A stretch of 64,000 bases of DNA from Streptomyces sp. NBC_00091 (GTDB lineage: Bacteria; Actinomycetota; Actinomycetes; Streptomycetales; Streptomycetaceae): contig NZ_JAPEMA010000001.1 in the NCBI RefSeq assembly GCF_026343185.1, positions 2,294,001 through 2,358,000 of the forward strand. Direction: 5' to 3'. Shown here piece after piece: positions 34,725 to 42,669 of the stretch (the stretch's first letter is position 1; every line of letters begins with the position of its first letter). Both the position numbers and the translations under genes were made by a program. The notes beneath the pieces were generated by a model that worked only from the letters and a program-made list of their open reading frames with translations, did no database searches and was not told the DNA's origin.

Positions 34725-34772
34725 TACGGCTACGGCTACGGCCACGGCCACGGCCACGGCCACGGCTACGGC
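34725..34772. repeat. hexanucleotide tandem repeat, eight units
   Basis: Three TACGGC, four CACGGC and one TACGGC, directly after the dtd stop. The stop codon of the convergent ygfZ-like gene (34766-34768) lies inside the repeat. Confidence 0.9.
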
Positions 34773-35734
34773 GCTACGACGACCTCCTGCGCGGCGGCCG
34801 TCTTCCCGGCCAGCAGCAGGGCGTCGACCGGGACGTTCCGCTTCACCAGGGCGAGCGCGATCGGGCCGAGCTCGTGGTGGCGTACGGCGGTGGTGACGAA
34901 GCCGAGCTGGCGGCCGTCCTCCCCGTCGGCGGCGAGCCGTACGGGCGTCCCGTGCGCCGGGAGCAGCACCTCGGAGCCGTCCAGGTGCAGGAAGACCAGG
35001 CGGCGCGGGGGCTTCCCCAGGTTGTGGACGCGGGCGACGGTCTCCTGGCCCCGGTAGCAGCCCTTCTGGAGGTGCACGGCGGTGCCGATCCAGCCCAGCT
35101 CGTGCGGGATGGTGCGGTGGTCGGTCTCCAGGCCGACGCGCGGCCGGTGGGCCTCGACGCGCAGGGCCTCGTAGGCGAGGAGCCCGGCGGCGGGGCCGTG
35201 GGCGGCGGCGAAGGCCTCCAGCTCGGCGCGCGGGAGGAAGACGTCGCGGCCGTGGGGGGTCTCGCGTACGGCCGTCTCCTTGGGAAGCTCGGCGATCGAG
35301 CCGGCCGGCAGGTGGACGACGGCGAAGTCGGCGGTGCGGTCGGCGACTTCGACGCGGTAGAAGAACTTCATCGACTCCAGGTAGGCGATGAGCGCCTCCT
35401 GGGTGCCGGGCTCGACGTGGGCCCAGACCGTCTCGCCGTCGTCGACGAGGTACAGGGCGTGCTCGATGTGCCCGTTCGCGGAGAGGATCAGCGCCTCGGT
35501 GGCCTGCCCGGCCGGGAGGTCGCTGACGTGCTGGGTGAGCAGCAGGTGCAGCCAGCTGAGCCGGTCCGGTCCGGTGACGGTGACGACCCCGCGGTGGGAG
35601 AGGTCGACGAAGCCGCGGCCGCCGGCGAGGGCGCGCTGTTCGCCGTAGAGCTCTCCGTAGTGGGCGGCGACGCCCTCGTCACGGCCTTCGGCCGGTACGG
35701 CGCCGGGGAGATGGAGCAAGGGGCTGCTGGTCAT
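34766..35734 (-). CDS. ygfZ: YgfZ/CAF17-like folate-binding protein
   Basis: 322 aa, GcvT-like fold, linked to maturation or repair of certain Fe-S proteins. The family signature is intact: KGCYRGQETVARV (KGCYxGQE). The N-terminus shows VDLSHRGVVTVTGPDRLSWL typical of tetrahydrofolate-binding aminomethyltransferase relatives. The C-terminal end is coded next to a hexamer repeat. Confidence 0.92.
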   Translation of the reverse strand: MTSSPLLHLPGAVPAEGRDEGVAAHYGELYGEQRALAGGRGFVDLSHRGVVTVTGPDRLSWLHLLLTQHVSDLPAGQATEALILSANGHIEHALYLVDDGETVWAHVEPGTQEALIAYLESMKFFYRVEVADRTADFAVVHLPAGSIAELPKETAVRETPHGRDVFLPRAELEAFAAAHGPAAGLLAYEALRVEAHRPRVGLETDHRTIPHELGWIGTAVHLQKGCYRGQETVARVHNLGKPPRRLVFLHLDGSEVLLPAHGTPVRLAADGEDGRQLGFVTTAVRHHELGPIALALVKRNVPVDALLLAGKTAAAQEVVVAP

Positions 35735-35754
35735 GCCACCAGCCTACGACGCTG

Positions 35755-36222
35755 CTACGCCGGGCCGTCCTGGGCTGCCTGGCCGGCCTGGCCGGCCTGG
35801 CGCTTGGCGGCCGCGCACTTCTTGCACAGCCCGAAGATCGCGAAGTGCTTCATGTCGGTCTCGAAGCCGAAGGTGGCGCGCAGCTTCGCCGTGAAATCGG
35901 CGGCGATGTCCACATCGGCCTCGATGACGTCACTGCAGTCGCGGCAGACGAGGTGGATGTGGTGGTGCCGGTCGGCGAGGTGGTAGGTGGGGGCCCCGTG
36001 CCCGAGGTGGGCGTGGGAGACCAGTCCCAGCTCCTCCAGGAGCTCCAGGGTCCGGTAGACGGTGGAGATGTTGACCCCGGAGGCGGTCCTGCGCACCTCC
36101 ACGAGGATCTCGTCGGGGGTGGCGTGCTCCAGGGCGTCGACCGCCTCCAGCACGAGCTGGCGCTGCGGTGTCAGCCGGTAACCGCGCTGCCGCAGGTCGC
36201 TCTTCCAGTCTGTGGTCACCAC
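35755..36222 (-). CDS. nur: nickel-responsive Fur-family regulator Nur
   Basis: 155 aa from the GTG at 36222 (a second GTG follows at once). Winged-helix domain: WKSDLRQRGYRLTPQRQLVL and ISTVYRTLELLEELGLVSH. Metal and dimerisation domain: YHLADRHHHIHLVCRDCSDV with two CxxC pairs (CRDC and CKKC) for structural zinc. From memory the sequence closely follows S. coelicolor Nur, which represses nickel uptake genes and sodF when nickel is bound. The C-terminus is extended by an Ala/Gln/Gly repeat (QAGQAGQAAQ). Confidence 0.88.
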   Translation of the reverse strand: MVTTDWKSDLRQRGYRLTPQRQLVLEAVDALEHATPDEILVEVRRTASGVNISTVYRTLELLEELGLVSHAHLGHGAPTYHLADRHHHIHLVCRDCSDVIEADVDIAADFTAKLRATFGFETDMKHFAIFGLCKKCAAAKRQAGQAGQAAQDGPA

Positions 36223-36242
36223 GGGGCCAGTGTATGCGCGGA

Positions 36243-36273
36243 AAGGGGACCGCGGTCTGCCCGCGGCCCCCTT
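36243..36273 (-). terminator. hairpin between the nitrobindin-like gene and nur
   Basis: AAGGGG-A-CCGCGG (36243-36255) pairs with CCGCGG-C-CCCCTT (36261-36273) with a single A/C mismatch, 30 bp after the stop at 36303. Confidence 0.7.
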
Positions 36274-36302
36274 CGTTACGGCTCCGGTGTACCCGTCGCG
36301 GC

Positions 36303-36875
36303 TCAGCGGAAGAAGGCGATGCCGTCTTCGGGCAGCTCCGGGAGGTTGCGCGCCATGTCGGCGATCTGCTCCGGGGTGACGACCTTCTTCAGCTGGGCCG
36401 ACTTGTACGGGCGCAGCTCGACATCGGGGGTGGCCTTCTCCCCGACCCACATCAGGTCGCCGTTGACGTACCCGTAGAGGCGCTTGCCGCCGCTGTGCGG
36501 GCGAGCGGTGGCCGTACGCGCCACCGCGTCGGTGACCAGGTCGATCTGCGGCTTCTGGTGGGCCAGCTCGCCGTACCAGACCTCGACGACGCCCTGGTCG
36601 CGGACCATGACGATCTCGACCTTGCGGTCCTTGTCGATGCGCCAGTAGCCCGCCTCGGACTCCAGCGGGCGCACCTTGTTGCCCTCGGCGTCGAGCACCC
36701 AGGTATGCGAGTGGTACTCCAGGAAGTCCCGGCCGTCGTGGGTGAAGACGACTTCCTGGCCGAAGTTGCACTTCTCCTCGCCGGGGTAGTCGAAGACGCC
36801 GGCGCCTTCCCAGGTACCGAGGAGGAAGGCGAGGGGGACGAGGCCCGGGTTCAGGTCGGACGGGATCTGGATCAT
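36303..36875 (-). CDS. FABP/nitrobindin-like haem protein
   Basis: 190-aa ten-strand beta-barrel protein of the DUF1794/THAP4 family. The diagnostic GxWxGxG motif is LGTWEGAGVF near residue 20. RLYGYVNGDLMWVGE and the later HKP/His residues fit a ferric haem pocket; nitrobindins can isomerise peroxynitrite. Function in this organism is inferred. ATG at 36875. The small membrane peptide gene lies 58 bp upstream on the same strand. Confidence 0.85.
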   Translation of the reverse strand: MIQIPSDLNPGLVPLAFLLGTWEGAGVFDYPGEEKCNFGQEVVFTHDGRDFLEYHSHTWVLDAEGNKVRPLESEAGYWRIDKDRKVEIVMVRDQGVVEVWYGELAHQKPQIDLVTDAVARTATARPHSGGKRLYGYVNGDLMWVGEKATPDVELRPYKSAQLKKVVTPEQIADMARNLPELPEDGIAFFR

Positions 36876-36933
36876 GGTTGGCTGCTCAGGCGATCTGTGG
36901 GAGGGGTTCCGGGGCGGTCGGCTGGGCGGATGC

Positions 36934-37035
36934 TCAGCGCTGACCCTGGTACAGCTTCTTGACGGCCAGGCCGGTGAAGGCCATGACGCCGACGCAGACC
37001 AGGACCAGCAGGGAGGTGAAGACTGCCTCAAGCAC
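36934..37035 (-). CDS. 33-aa small membrane protein
   Basis: GTG at 37035, with a strong site GAGGAG 6 nt upstream. Sequence: a transmembrane helix (VFTSLLVLVCVGVMAFTGLA) followed by VKKLYQGQR. This is a typical stand-alone membrane micropeptide that resembles unnamed small proteins in other streptomycetes. Co-directional with the nitrobindin-like gene. Confidence 0.75.
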   Translation of the reverse strand: MLEAVFTSLLVLVCVGVMAFTGLAVKKLYQGQR

Positions 37036-37276
37036 GGGGTGCTCCTCGGAGGTTTCGGTGCGGTGTACGGGGCCGGTCCCCAAGCCTACTGGCCCGGGGA
37101 CCGGCGCACGGTGTGAGGTAGGCCGTACCGCTCAGTGGAGCAGCTGGTCCTGGAGGCGCCCGCCCCTGAAGGCGCTCGCGCCAGACACGGCCACGATGGA
37201 CAAGGCGATCAACGCCGCCCGCCGGCACAAGACGGCAGTCGTGCACACCACGATCACGTTGACACATCGCGGCGTT

Positions 37277-37540
37277 TCAGTCCTCAGGACGCCGCTTTCC
37301 GTCCAGTTCGTCCCACCACTCGTCCGATTTCGGATCCCCCGAGGGGTCGTCCCACCAGCGGTCGTCCGGGCCCCGGCGGTTCGCGACCATCGCGGCGACC
37401 GGCGGGATGACCATGGCGACCACGCACAGCGCGACCGCGGCCTCCACCGAGAACAGGCGCACGAAGGACCAGGCGGAGACGAAGAGGAACAGGCATCCGC
37501 CCATGAGCAGGAAATAGGCGCGCCGACGCCGGGCGTACAT
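37277..37540 (-). CDS. DUF3099 small membrane protein
   Basis: 87 aa from the ATG at 37540 (MYARRRRAYFLLMGGCLFLF). Two transmembrane helices (to about 57) are followed by a hydrophilic tail rich in Trp and Asp (DDRWWDDPSG, DEWWDELD). Matches DUF3099 from memory; function unknown. Confidence 0.78.
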   Translation of the reverse strand: MYARRRRAYFLLMGGCLFLFVSAWSFVRLFSVEAAVALCVVAMVIPPVAAMVANRRGPDDRWWDDPSGDPKSDEWWDELDGKRRPED

Positions 37541-37588
37541 GCCTCCAGCGTAGGGCCGGCCCCTGCGATGACAAGGCGTGGACGGCGC

Positions 37589-37641
37589 GAAGGGCCGCAC
37601 CCCGTTCCAGTGGCGTCCAACCCCCGGGGGTGCGGCCCTTC
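37589..37641. terminator. long-stem hairpin between the DUF1416 and DUF3099 genes
   Basis: GAAGGGCCGCACCCC (37589-37603) is perfectly complementary to 37627-37641, with a 23-nt loop. It lies 20 bp after the DUF1416 stop on the minus strand. Confidence 0.75.
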
Positions 37642-37660
37642 GGCCGGTTCAGCGAATCGC

Positions 37661-37951
37661 TCAGACGGCGATGGCGACGTCCGTCACGCCGCCGGCCTCG
37701 GCGACCACGACGGCGCGGTCGGCCTGGGCACCCGGGACGAGCGCGCGCAGCGTCCAGGAGCCGGTGGCGGCGTAGAAGCGGAACTGACCGGTCGCCGAGG
37801 TCGGGACCTCGGCGGTGAACTCGCCGGTCGAGTCCAGCAGGCGGACGTAGCCGCTGATGGGCTCGCCGTCCTTGGTCACCTGGCCCTGGATCGCGGTCTC
37901 ACCGGGCTTGAGCGTCGAGAGGTCGGGCCCGCCGATCTGTGCTCCACACAT
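37661..37951 (-). CDS. DUF1416 protein, sulfurtransferase partner
   Basis: 96 aa, predicted beta-sandwich (IQGQVTKDGEPISGYVRLLD, TGQFRFYAATGSWTLRALV), starting MCGAQIGGPDL. From memory, DUF1416 genes regularly follow the actinobacterial rhodanese gene as here, 65 bp downstream on the same strand. A role in sulfur trafficking is inferred from this linkage; Cys2 is the only cysteine. Confidence 0.85.
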   Translation of the reverse strand: MCGAQIGGPDLSTLKPGETAIQGQVTKDGEPISGYVRLLDSTGEFTAEVPTSATGQFRFYAATGSWTLRALVPGAQADRAVVVAEAGGVTDVAIAV

Positions 37952-38016
37952 GTTCTCTGTCCTGTCCTAGAGAGGTTCTGCTGCCTACGGGGCGGGCGTC
38001 GCGTGCCCGGCCGGGA

Positions 38017-38862
38017 TTACTTGTTCGGGCCGAGCTCGATCGGCACGCCGACGAGCGAGCCGTACTCGGTCCAGGAGCCGTCGTAGTTCTTGACGTTCTC
38101 CTGGCCCAGGAGCTCGTGCAGCACGAACCACGTGAGCGCGGAGCGCTCACCGATGCGGCAGTAGGCGATGGTGTCCTTCGCCAGGTCCACCTGCTCGGCC
38201 TGGTAGAGGGCGGTCAGCTCCTCGTCGGACTTGAAGGTGCCGTCGTCGTTGGCGTTCTTCGACCACGGGATGTTGCGGGCGCTCGGGATGTGACCCGGAC
38301 GCTGCGACTGCTCCTGCGGGAGGTGCGCCGGGGCGAGCAGCTTGCCGCTGAACTCGTCGGGCGAGCGCACGTCGACCAGGTTCTTCGTGCCGATCGCGGC
38401 GACCGCGTCGTCACGGAAGGCGCGGATCGAGGTGTCCTGGGGCTTGGCCTTGTACTCGGTGGCCGGGCGGTTCGGGACGTCCTTGCCGTCGACCAGGTCG
38501 CGGGAGTCGAGCTCCCACTTCTTGCGGCCGCCGTCGAGGAGCTTGACGTCCTGGTGGCCGTAGAGCTTGAAGTACCAGTAGGCGTAGGACGCGAACCAGT
38601 TGTTGTTGCCGCCGTAGAGGACGACGGTGTCGCCGTTGGAGATGCCCTTGGCGGAGAGGAGCTTCTCGAAGCCCTCCTGGTCCACGAAGTCGCGGCGGAC
38701 CGGGTCCTGGAGGTCCTTCTTCCAGTCGATCCGGACGGCGTTGGTGATGTGGTTCTTGTCGTACGCGGACGTGTCCTCGTCCACCTCGACGATGACGACG
38801 TCGGCGTCGTTCAGGTGGGCCTCGACCCAGTCGGCGTCTACGAGGACGTCGCTGCGGCTCAT
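38017..38862 (-). CDS. sseA: thiosulfate sulfurtransferase (rhodanese)
   Basis: 281 aa, two rhodanese domains. The C-terminal domain holds the catalytic Cys in IAYCRIGERSALTWF; the N-terminal domain (DADVVIVEVDEDTSAYDK, VVLYGGNNNWFA) lacks it. GGAGGAG lies 6 nt before the ATG at 38862. A 200-bp leader region and a Cys-containing leader peptide (39063-39146) lie upstream, suggesting control by cysteine supply. Confidence 0.92.
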   Translation of the reverse strand: MSRSDVLVDADWVEAHLNDADVVIVEVDEDTSAYDKNHITNAVRIDWKKDLQDPVRRDFVDQEGFEKLLSAKGISNGDTVVLYGGNNNWFASYAYWYFKLYGHQDVKLLDGGRKKWELDSRDLVDGKDVPNRPATEYKAKPQDTSIRAFRDDAVAAIGTKNLVDVRSPDEFSGKLLAPAHLPQEQSQRPGHIPSARNIPWSKNANDDGTFKSDEELTALYQAEQVDLAKDTIAYCRIGERSALTWFVLHELLGQENVKNYDGSWTEYGSLVGVPIELGPNK

Positions 38863-39062
38863 GGTGTTCTCCTCCGGGGCAGTGTGCGGCGGGGCTGTGC
38901 TGGTGCTGCTGCGAAGCGGGCTGTGCTGGTGCGCGCCGTTCCGGGTGCGGCTCTCGGGCCCTGCGCGGGGAGGCGTCAGGGGGACAGGAGGCTTATGCGG
39001 TGCGGTGCGGTCACGCGGGATGAAGGGCCGTCGTCCGGCCGGTGGAGCGGAAGGCTCACACC

Positions 39063-39146
39063 TCACATGGAGCGACAGAGCATGGCGGCGACGCGACACA
39101 GGTCTACTGCCCGCCGCTTCGTGAGGTCCGCCTGCTGATGCTTCAT
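39063..39146 (-). CDS. 27-aa putative Cys-containing leader peptide of the sulfurtransferase operon
   Basis: ATG at 39146. The peptide runs MKHQQADLTKRRAVDLCR and ends VAAMLCRSM, with Cys-Arg twice. From memory, actinobacterial leader peptides with an RRAVDL..R...LCR pattern precede sulfur-assimilation operons. Ribosome stalling at the Cys codons could modulate the downstream sseA transcript. There are 200 nt between its stop and sseA. Attenuation is inferred. Confidence 0.65.
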   Translation of the reverse strand: MKHQQADLTKRRAVDLCRVAAMLCRSM

Positions 39147-39232
39147 AGGCATGGATCGTAGGGACGAACCGGCCACCCTGTCACCGGCGTGTCATATATC
39201 GAGACAGGATCGTCCGTATAGCGGGATGAGAA

Positions 39233-39267
39233 AGCCCCGGACGGCCGCCTCGCGGCCCTCCGGGGCT
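39233..39267 (-). terminator. terminator of the LmeA-like gene
   Basis: Outer stem AGCCCCGGA (39233-39241) with TCCGGGGCT (39259-39267), continued by an inner stem GGCCGC/GCGGCC. It lies 42 bp after the stop at 39309; the minus strand continues with TTTCTCATC. Confidence 0.8.
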
Positions 39268-39308
39268 CCTCGTGCGGCCCGTCCTTCTGCGGATCGGACC
39301 GCGCCGTC

Positions 39309-40016
39309 TCACGATCCGGCCAGTGACACGTCCGTCCCGCTCAGCGTGAGGTGCACACCGGAGTCGTCCGAGGTCAGCGCGGAGAGCTTGAGTCCGGCCG
39401 GCAGCCCGTCGTCGATGCGGCGGTCGAAGTCGGTCCGCTTGCGGACCGCGCTCTCGATGCCCGGGATGCCCTCGCCCGGCACGGAGTCCGCACGCACCCG
39501 GACGACCTTGCCGCTGCCCGAATCCACGAGCGCGACCGTCGACACCACGCTGCGGGTGACCGACTTGCCGAGGAAGTCCACGGTCGCGGTGACCTTCACC
39601 TTGTTCGGCGCGCCGCCGTAGGTCAGGACCACGCCGTTCTGGGAGGCCTTGGTGAGGTCCTCGTACGTGATCAGCGCGGTGCCCTGGGCCCGCTTGGCAG
39701 TGCCCCCGCTGTAGTCCCCGTTCAGCTTCACCTCGTGGAACTCGGCCTCGAGCTCCGAGAGGCGCGTCTTGCGGCCGTCGGCGGTGGCGTCCACGCCCGT
39801 CAGCTTCAGGTCGACCTGCTCCAGGTCGTGGCTGAGCGCCTGGGTCAGGAAGGGGAAACCGTGGATCTCCACCTCGGCGCTGCCCGCCAGCCCCTGCCGG
39901 GACTGGACGCGGTCGGCCAGCCGGTTCTCGGCATAGCCGACCGCCCAGCGGTCGACGCCCACGAACAGGCCCCCCAGCACCACTCCGATGATCACCACGA
40001 CACGTAGAAAACGCAC
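39309..40016 (-). CDS. DUF2993/LmeA-like phospholipid-binding protein
   Basis: 235 aa. An N-terminal hydrophobic anchor or signal (FLRVVVIIGVVLGGLFVGV) precedes an elongated beta-rich domain (VEIHGFPFLTQALSHDLEQV, ALITYEDLTKASQNGVVLTY). The motif HGFPFLTQ is characteristic of DUF2993; the mycobacterial relative LmeA binds phosphatidylinositides and supports lipomannan elongation. Role in Streptomyces unknown. Confidence 0.85.
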   Translation of the reverse strand: MRFLRVVVIIGVVLGGLFVGVDRWAVGYAENRLADRVQSRQGLAGSAEVEIHGFPFLTQALSHDLEQVDLKLTGVDATADGRKTRLSELEAEFHEVKLNGDYSGGTAKRAQGTALITYEDLTKASQNGVVLTYGGAPNKVKVTATVDFLGKSVTRSVVSTVALVDSGSGKVVRVRADSVPGEGIPGIESAVRKRTDFDRRIDDGLPAGLKLSALTSDDSGVHLTLSGTDVSLAGS

Positions 40017-40116
40017 GTGCCCCTCCCCCTACTAGTCGGTACGTGCGTTCTAGTGGACCATGACCGGCCGTGAGGGCGATGTCAGTGCCGTAGCGGTGCG
40101 GGCCCGCCCGGCGCCC

Positions 40117-41922
40117 TCAGCCCACCACCCGGCCCATCAGGTAGACCGCGGGCGCAGCGGCGGCCAGCGGCAGCGCCACACCGGCCGTCATGTGGACGAA
40201 CTTGGACGGGTAGTCGTACGCGGCCACGCGCAGCCCGATCAGCGCGCACACCCCGGCCGCCAGGCCGACCAGCGCCCCGCCCGCACCCAGCCCGGTCAGA
40301 CCACCCACCGCGATGCCCGCACCGGCCGCGGCGGCCAGCGAGACACCGACGGAGGGCGCGGTCGGCAGCGGCAGGGCCCGCGCGAACACGGCGACCGCGA
40401 CGGCCGCGGCGCCGGTGGCCACCGGCTCCCAGTCCGCCGCCAGGAAGCCGGCGCACACGATGGCCAGCGCGGCGGAGGCCACGGAGGCCATCAGCCCGTA
40501 CATCCGCTCGTCGGGGTCCGCGTGGCTGCGCAGCTGGAGGACCAGCGTGAGCAGCACCCAGGCCCCGAGGGTGCCGATGATCGCGCCGGGCCCGTACGTA
40601 CGGTCGACCGCGAGCACCGCTCCGTCGGCGACGAGGGCTCCGGCGAAGGCGAGGACGATGCCCTGGCGGGCCGGCCACATGCCGTTGAGGCGGAACCAGC
40701 CGGCCGCGGTGAGGCCCTGGAGGGCGATCAGCGGCACGAGGAGGGCGTACTGGCCGAGCGCCGCGGCACCGGCCAGCAGCAGCCCGAGGGCGGCGGTCAG
40801 TATGGCCGGCTGCGGACCCGGGTCGATGATCGGCGACCGGCCCTCGGCGCGGGCCTGGGCGGGGTCGACGGCGCGCAGGGTGTTGCCGCCGAGGGTCGGC
40901 GGCGAGTACTCGGCGGGCGGCCCGGGCGCGGGCTGCGCCTGCGGCTGCGGCTCCGGCGGCACCGGGGGGAGGTACGCCGTCTGCTCGGCGGCGGCGTCGG
41001 CTCCGGCCGGGGCCTGCGGGGCCGGGTCGCGGAACCAGGCCTCGGGGGCGGCGGCCTGCGGCTGCGCCTGCCCGGGGCCCGGGTAGGGCGGCAGGTACGC
41101 GGTCTGCTCGGCGGCGGCTTCGCGCACCGGGGGCAGGTACGCCGTCTGCTCGGCAGCCGCGCCGGCGGCCTCCCGGACGGGGGGCAGGTACGCGGTCTGC
41201 TCGGCAGCGGAGCCGGCGGCCTCGCGGACCGGCGGGAGGTACGCCGTCTGCTCGGCAGCCGCGCCGGCGGCCTCGCGGACCGGGGGCAGGTACGCGGTCT
41301 CGGCGGCGGAGGCGGCGGAGGCGGCGGAGGCGGCCTGCGGCTCCTCGCGGAACCAGCCCTCCGGCGCGGCCGGGGCCGGCTCCCGCACGGGCGGGAGGTA
41401 CGCCGTCTGCTCGGCGGCCGAACCGTCGGGCCACGGCGCGGCCGGAGCCTGCGGCTGGGGGTACGCCTGCTGCGGCTCGTCGCGGAACCAGCCCTCGGGC
41501 ACGGCGGGCTGCTGCTGCGGCTGCTGCTGTTGCTGCGGCACCGGCGGGAGGTACGCCGTCTGCTCGGCGGCCGGACCGTCCGGCCACGGCGCGGCCGGGG
41601 CCTGCGGCTGCTCGTCGCGGAACCAGCCCTCGGGCGCGGCGGGCTGCGCCTGCTGCTGCTGTTGCTGATGCTGCGGCACCGGTGGCAGGTACGCCGTCTG
41701 CTCGGCGGCCGGACCGTCCGGCCACGGCGCGGCGCCGCCACCGGTCTGCCCCCACTCCCCCTGCGGCGCGGCCGGCTGGCCGGGCACCGAGCCCAGCGGC
41801 GGGTGCACCGGCTGGTAGCCGGTCTCCCAGGTGTCGGCCTGCCAGGTCTGGGTTCCGTACGGGTCCTGCTCGGCAGCCTGCTGCTGCTGCCGCTGTCGCT
41901 GCTGTTCCTCGGGGGTGCTCAT
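40117..41922 (-). CDS. Gln/Pro-rich repeat protein with multi-pass membrane C-terminus
   Basis: 601 aa. The N-terminal 340 residues are low-complexity cytoplasmic sequence with nine copies of a TAYLPPV-type motif (usually AAEQTAYLPPV), separated by GWFRDE and poly-Gln segments. The C-terminal 230 residues hold about eight to nine transmembrane helices (AALGLLLAGAAALGQYALLV onward). No enzyme family recognised. It lies 10 bp after the MoaD-like gene on the same strand. Confidence 0.8.
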   Translation of the reverse strand: MSTPEEQQRQRQQQQAAEQDPYGTQTWQADTWETGYQPVHPPLGSVPGQPAAPQGEWGQTGGGAAPWPDGPAAEQTAYLPPVPQHQQQQQQAQPAAPEGWFRDEQPQAPAAPWPDGPAAEQTAYLPPVPQQQQQPQQQPAVPEGWFRDEPQQAYPQPQAPAAPWPDGSAAEQTAYLPPVREPAPAAPEGWFREEPQAASAASAASAAETAYLPPVREAAGAAAEQTAYLPPVREAAGSAAEQTAYLPPVREAAGAAAEQTAYLPPVREAAAEQTAYLPPYPGPGQAQPQAAAPEAWFRDPAPQAPAGADAAAEQTAYLPPVPPEPQPQAQPAPGPPAEYSPPTLGGNTLRAVDPAQARAEGRSPIIDPGPQPAILTAALGLLLAGAAALGQYALLVPLIALQGLTAAGWFRLNGMWPARQGIVLAFAGALVADGAVLAVDRTYGPGAIIGTLGAWVLLTLVLQLRSHADPDERMYGLMASVASAALAIVCAGFLAADWEPVATGAAAVAVAVFARALPLPTAPSVGVSLAAAAGAGIAVGGLTGLGAGGALVGLAAGVCALIGLRVAAYDYPSKFVHMTAGVALPLAAAAPAVYLMGRVVG

Positions 41923-41932
41923 CGGTTTCCGC

Positions 41933-42187
41933 TCACCCGCCCGCGAACGGCGGGAGCACCTCTACGGTGCCCCCCTCGGTCAGCAGGACGGCATCGTGCG
42001 GGCGCTTGCCCACGGGCTCTTCGTTCACGAGGAAGGAGCAGCGCTGCAGGACCCGGGTCAGTTCCCCGGGATGGCGGTCCCGCACCGCGTCGAGCGCCTC
42101 GGCCAGCGTGTGCGCCGAGTACGGCTCCTCCGCCGTCTCGGCGGCGGCTTTCGCCGCCGCCCAGTAGCGGATGGTTCCGGTTGCCAC
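41933..42187 (-). CDS. MoaD/ThiS-family sulfur-carrier protein
   Basis: 84 aa from the GTG at 42187, with GGAG 5 nt upstream. Ubiquitin-like fold ([31 protein letters not shown]) ending in the functional Gly-Gly (LPPFAGG), which is adenylylated or thiocarboxylated. It could serve molybdopterin or thiamine synthesis or another sulfur pathway; neighbours do not decide. Divergent from glnR. Confidence 0.88.
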   Translation of the reverse strand: MATGTIRYWAAAKAAAETAEEPYSAHTLAEALDAVRDRHPGELTRVLQRCSFLVNEEPVGKRPHDAVLLTEGGTVEVLPPFAGG

Positions 42188-42437
42188 TGCAGCTCCTATC
42201 GGTCGGCTCCGTCGGCTCTCTACCGTCGGCCTCCATGATGACCCCTCCGGCCCGCCACCCCGGCGTGCCTCCGCGCGCCGTACGTGCGCCCGGAAGGCCC
42301 TCGGGACCGGTGGGCGGGCTGCTCGATCCGGCGAAACCAGGGCATACGCAGGAGGAAGGCGTGGCGCGAACCACAGAATGCGGTGCACGGCAGCCCTCGG
42401 CCCCGAAAGGGCGGGTGGGCTATTCTGGCGGCGTAGA

Positions 42438-42469
42438 GGATCCGGGCAACGTAGCCCCCGGGTCCTTTT
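42438..42469 (+). terminator. terminator-like hairpin in the glnR leader
   Basis: GGATCCGGG (42438-42446) pairs with CCCGGGTCC (42457-42465) with one wobble, followed at once by TTTT. No plus-strand gene lies upstream before the divergent MoaD-like gene, so it may be an attenuator in a long glnR leader. Confidence 0.5.
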
Positions 42470-42478
42470 GTGCTTTCA

Positions 42479-42500
42479 GCACGTTGAACGGACCGAGAAC
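42479..42500 (-). promoter_or_regulatory. candidate PhoP-binding 11-nt repeats upstream of glnR
   Basis: On the minus strand, GTTCTCGGTCC and GTTCAACGTGC are directly adjacent 11-nt units that share GTTC. PhoP control of glnR is reported for S. coelicolor; the match to the PHO consensus here is moderate. Confidence 0.4.
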
Positions 42501-42609
42501 AGTGGTATCCATCCGGACCCCAGGGCGCGGGGGCCGCGGCGGATGCCAGGCCAGGCGTACGAAGCAGTACCACGCACGTCCTCGACGGGACCGAGGAGGA
42601 ACCGACGTG

Positions 42610-42669
42610 ATGGACCAGCGAAGCAAACAGGTGCACGGACACCCGACCCGGGCAGGTGGTCGGGCATGA
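42610..42669 (+). CDS. 19-aa upstream ORF coupled to glnR
   Basis: GTG-ATG at 42607/42610 follow the strongest ribosome binding site in this part of the window (GAGGAGGA). The ORF ([19 protein letters not shown]) ends in TGA at 42667, overlapping the glnR ATG as ATGA. glnR itself has only a weak site, so translation of this peptide probably feeds glnR. Product function, if any, is unknown. Confidence 0.5.
   Translation: MDQRSKQVHGHPTRAGGRA

Larger units (their letters stand above)
42188..42606. other. 419-bp glnR upstream region
   Basis: Holds a terminator-like hairpin (42438-42469), a candidate PHO-box-like pair on the minus strand (42479-42500) and a very strong ribosome binding site GAGGAGGA (42593-42600) for a short upstream ORF. 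No other gene recognised. Confidence 0.6.

Noticed and set aside
37132..37257. 41-aa minus-strand ORF with a signal-like hydrophobic start (IVVCTTAVLCRRAALIALSI)
   Set aside because: Interesting composition, but no ribosome binding site near any start and nothing recognisable in the rest; left as an unsupported possibility.
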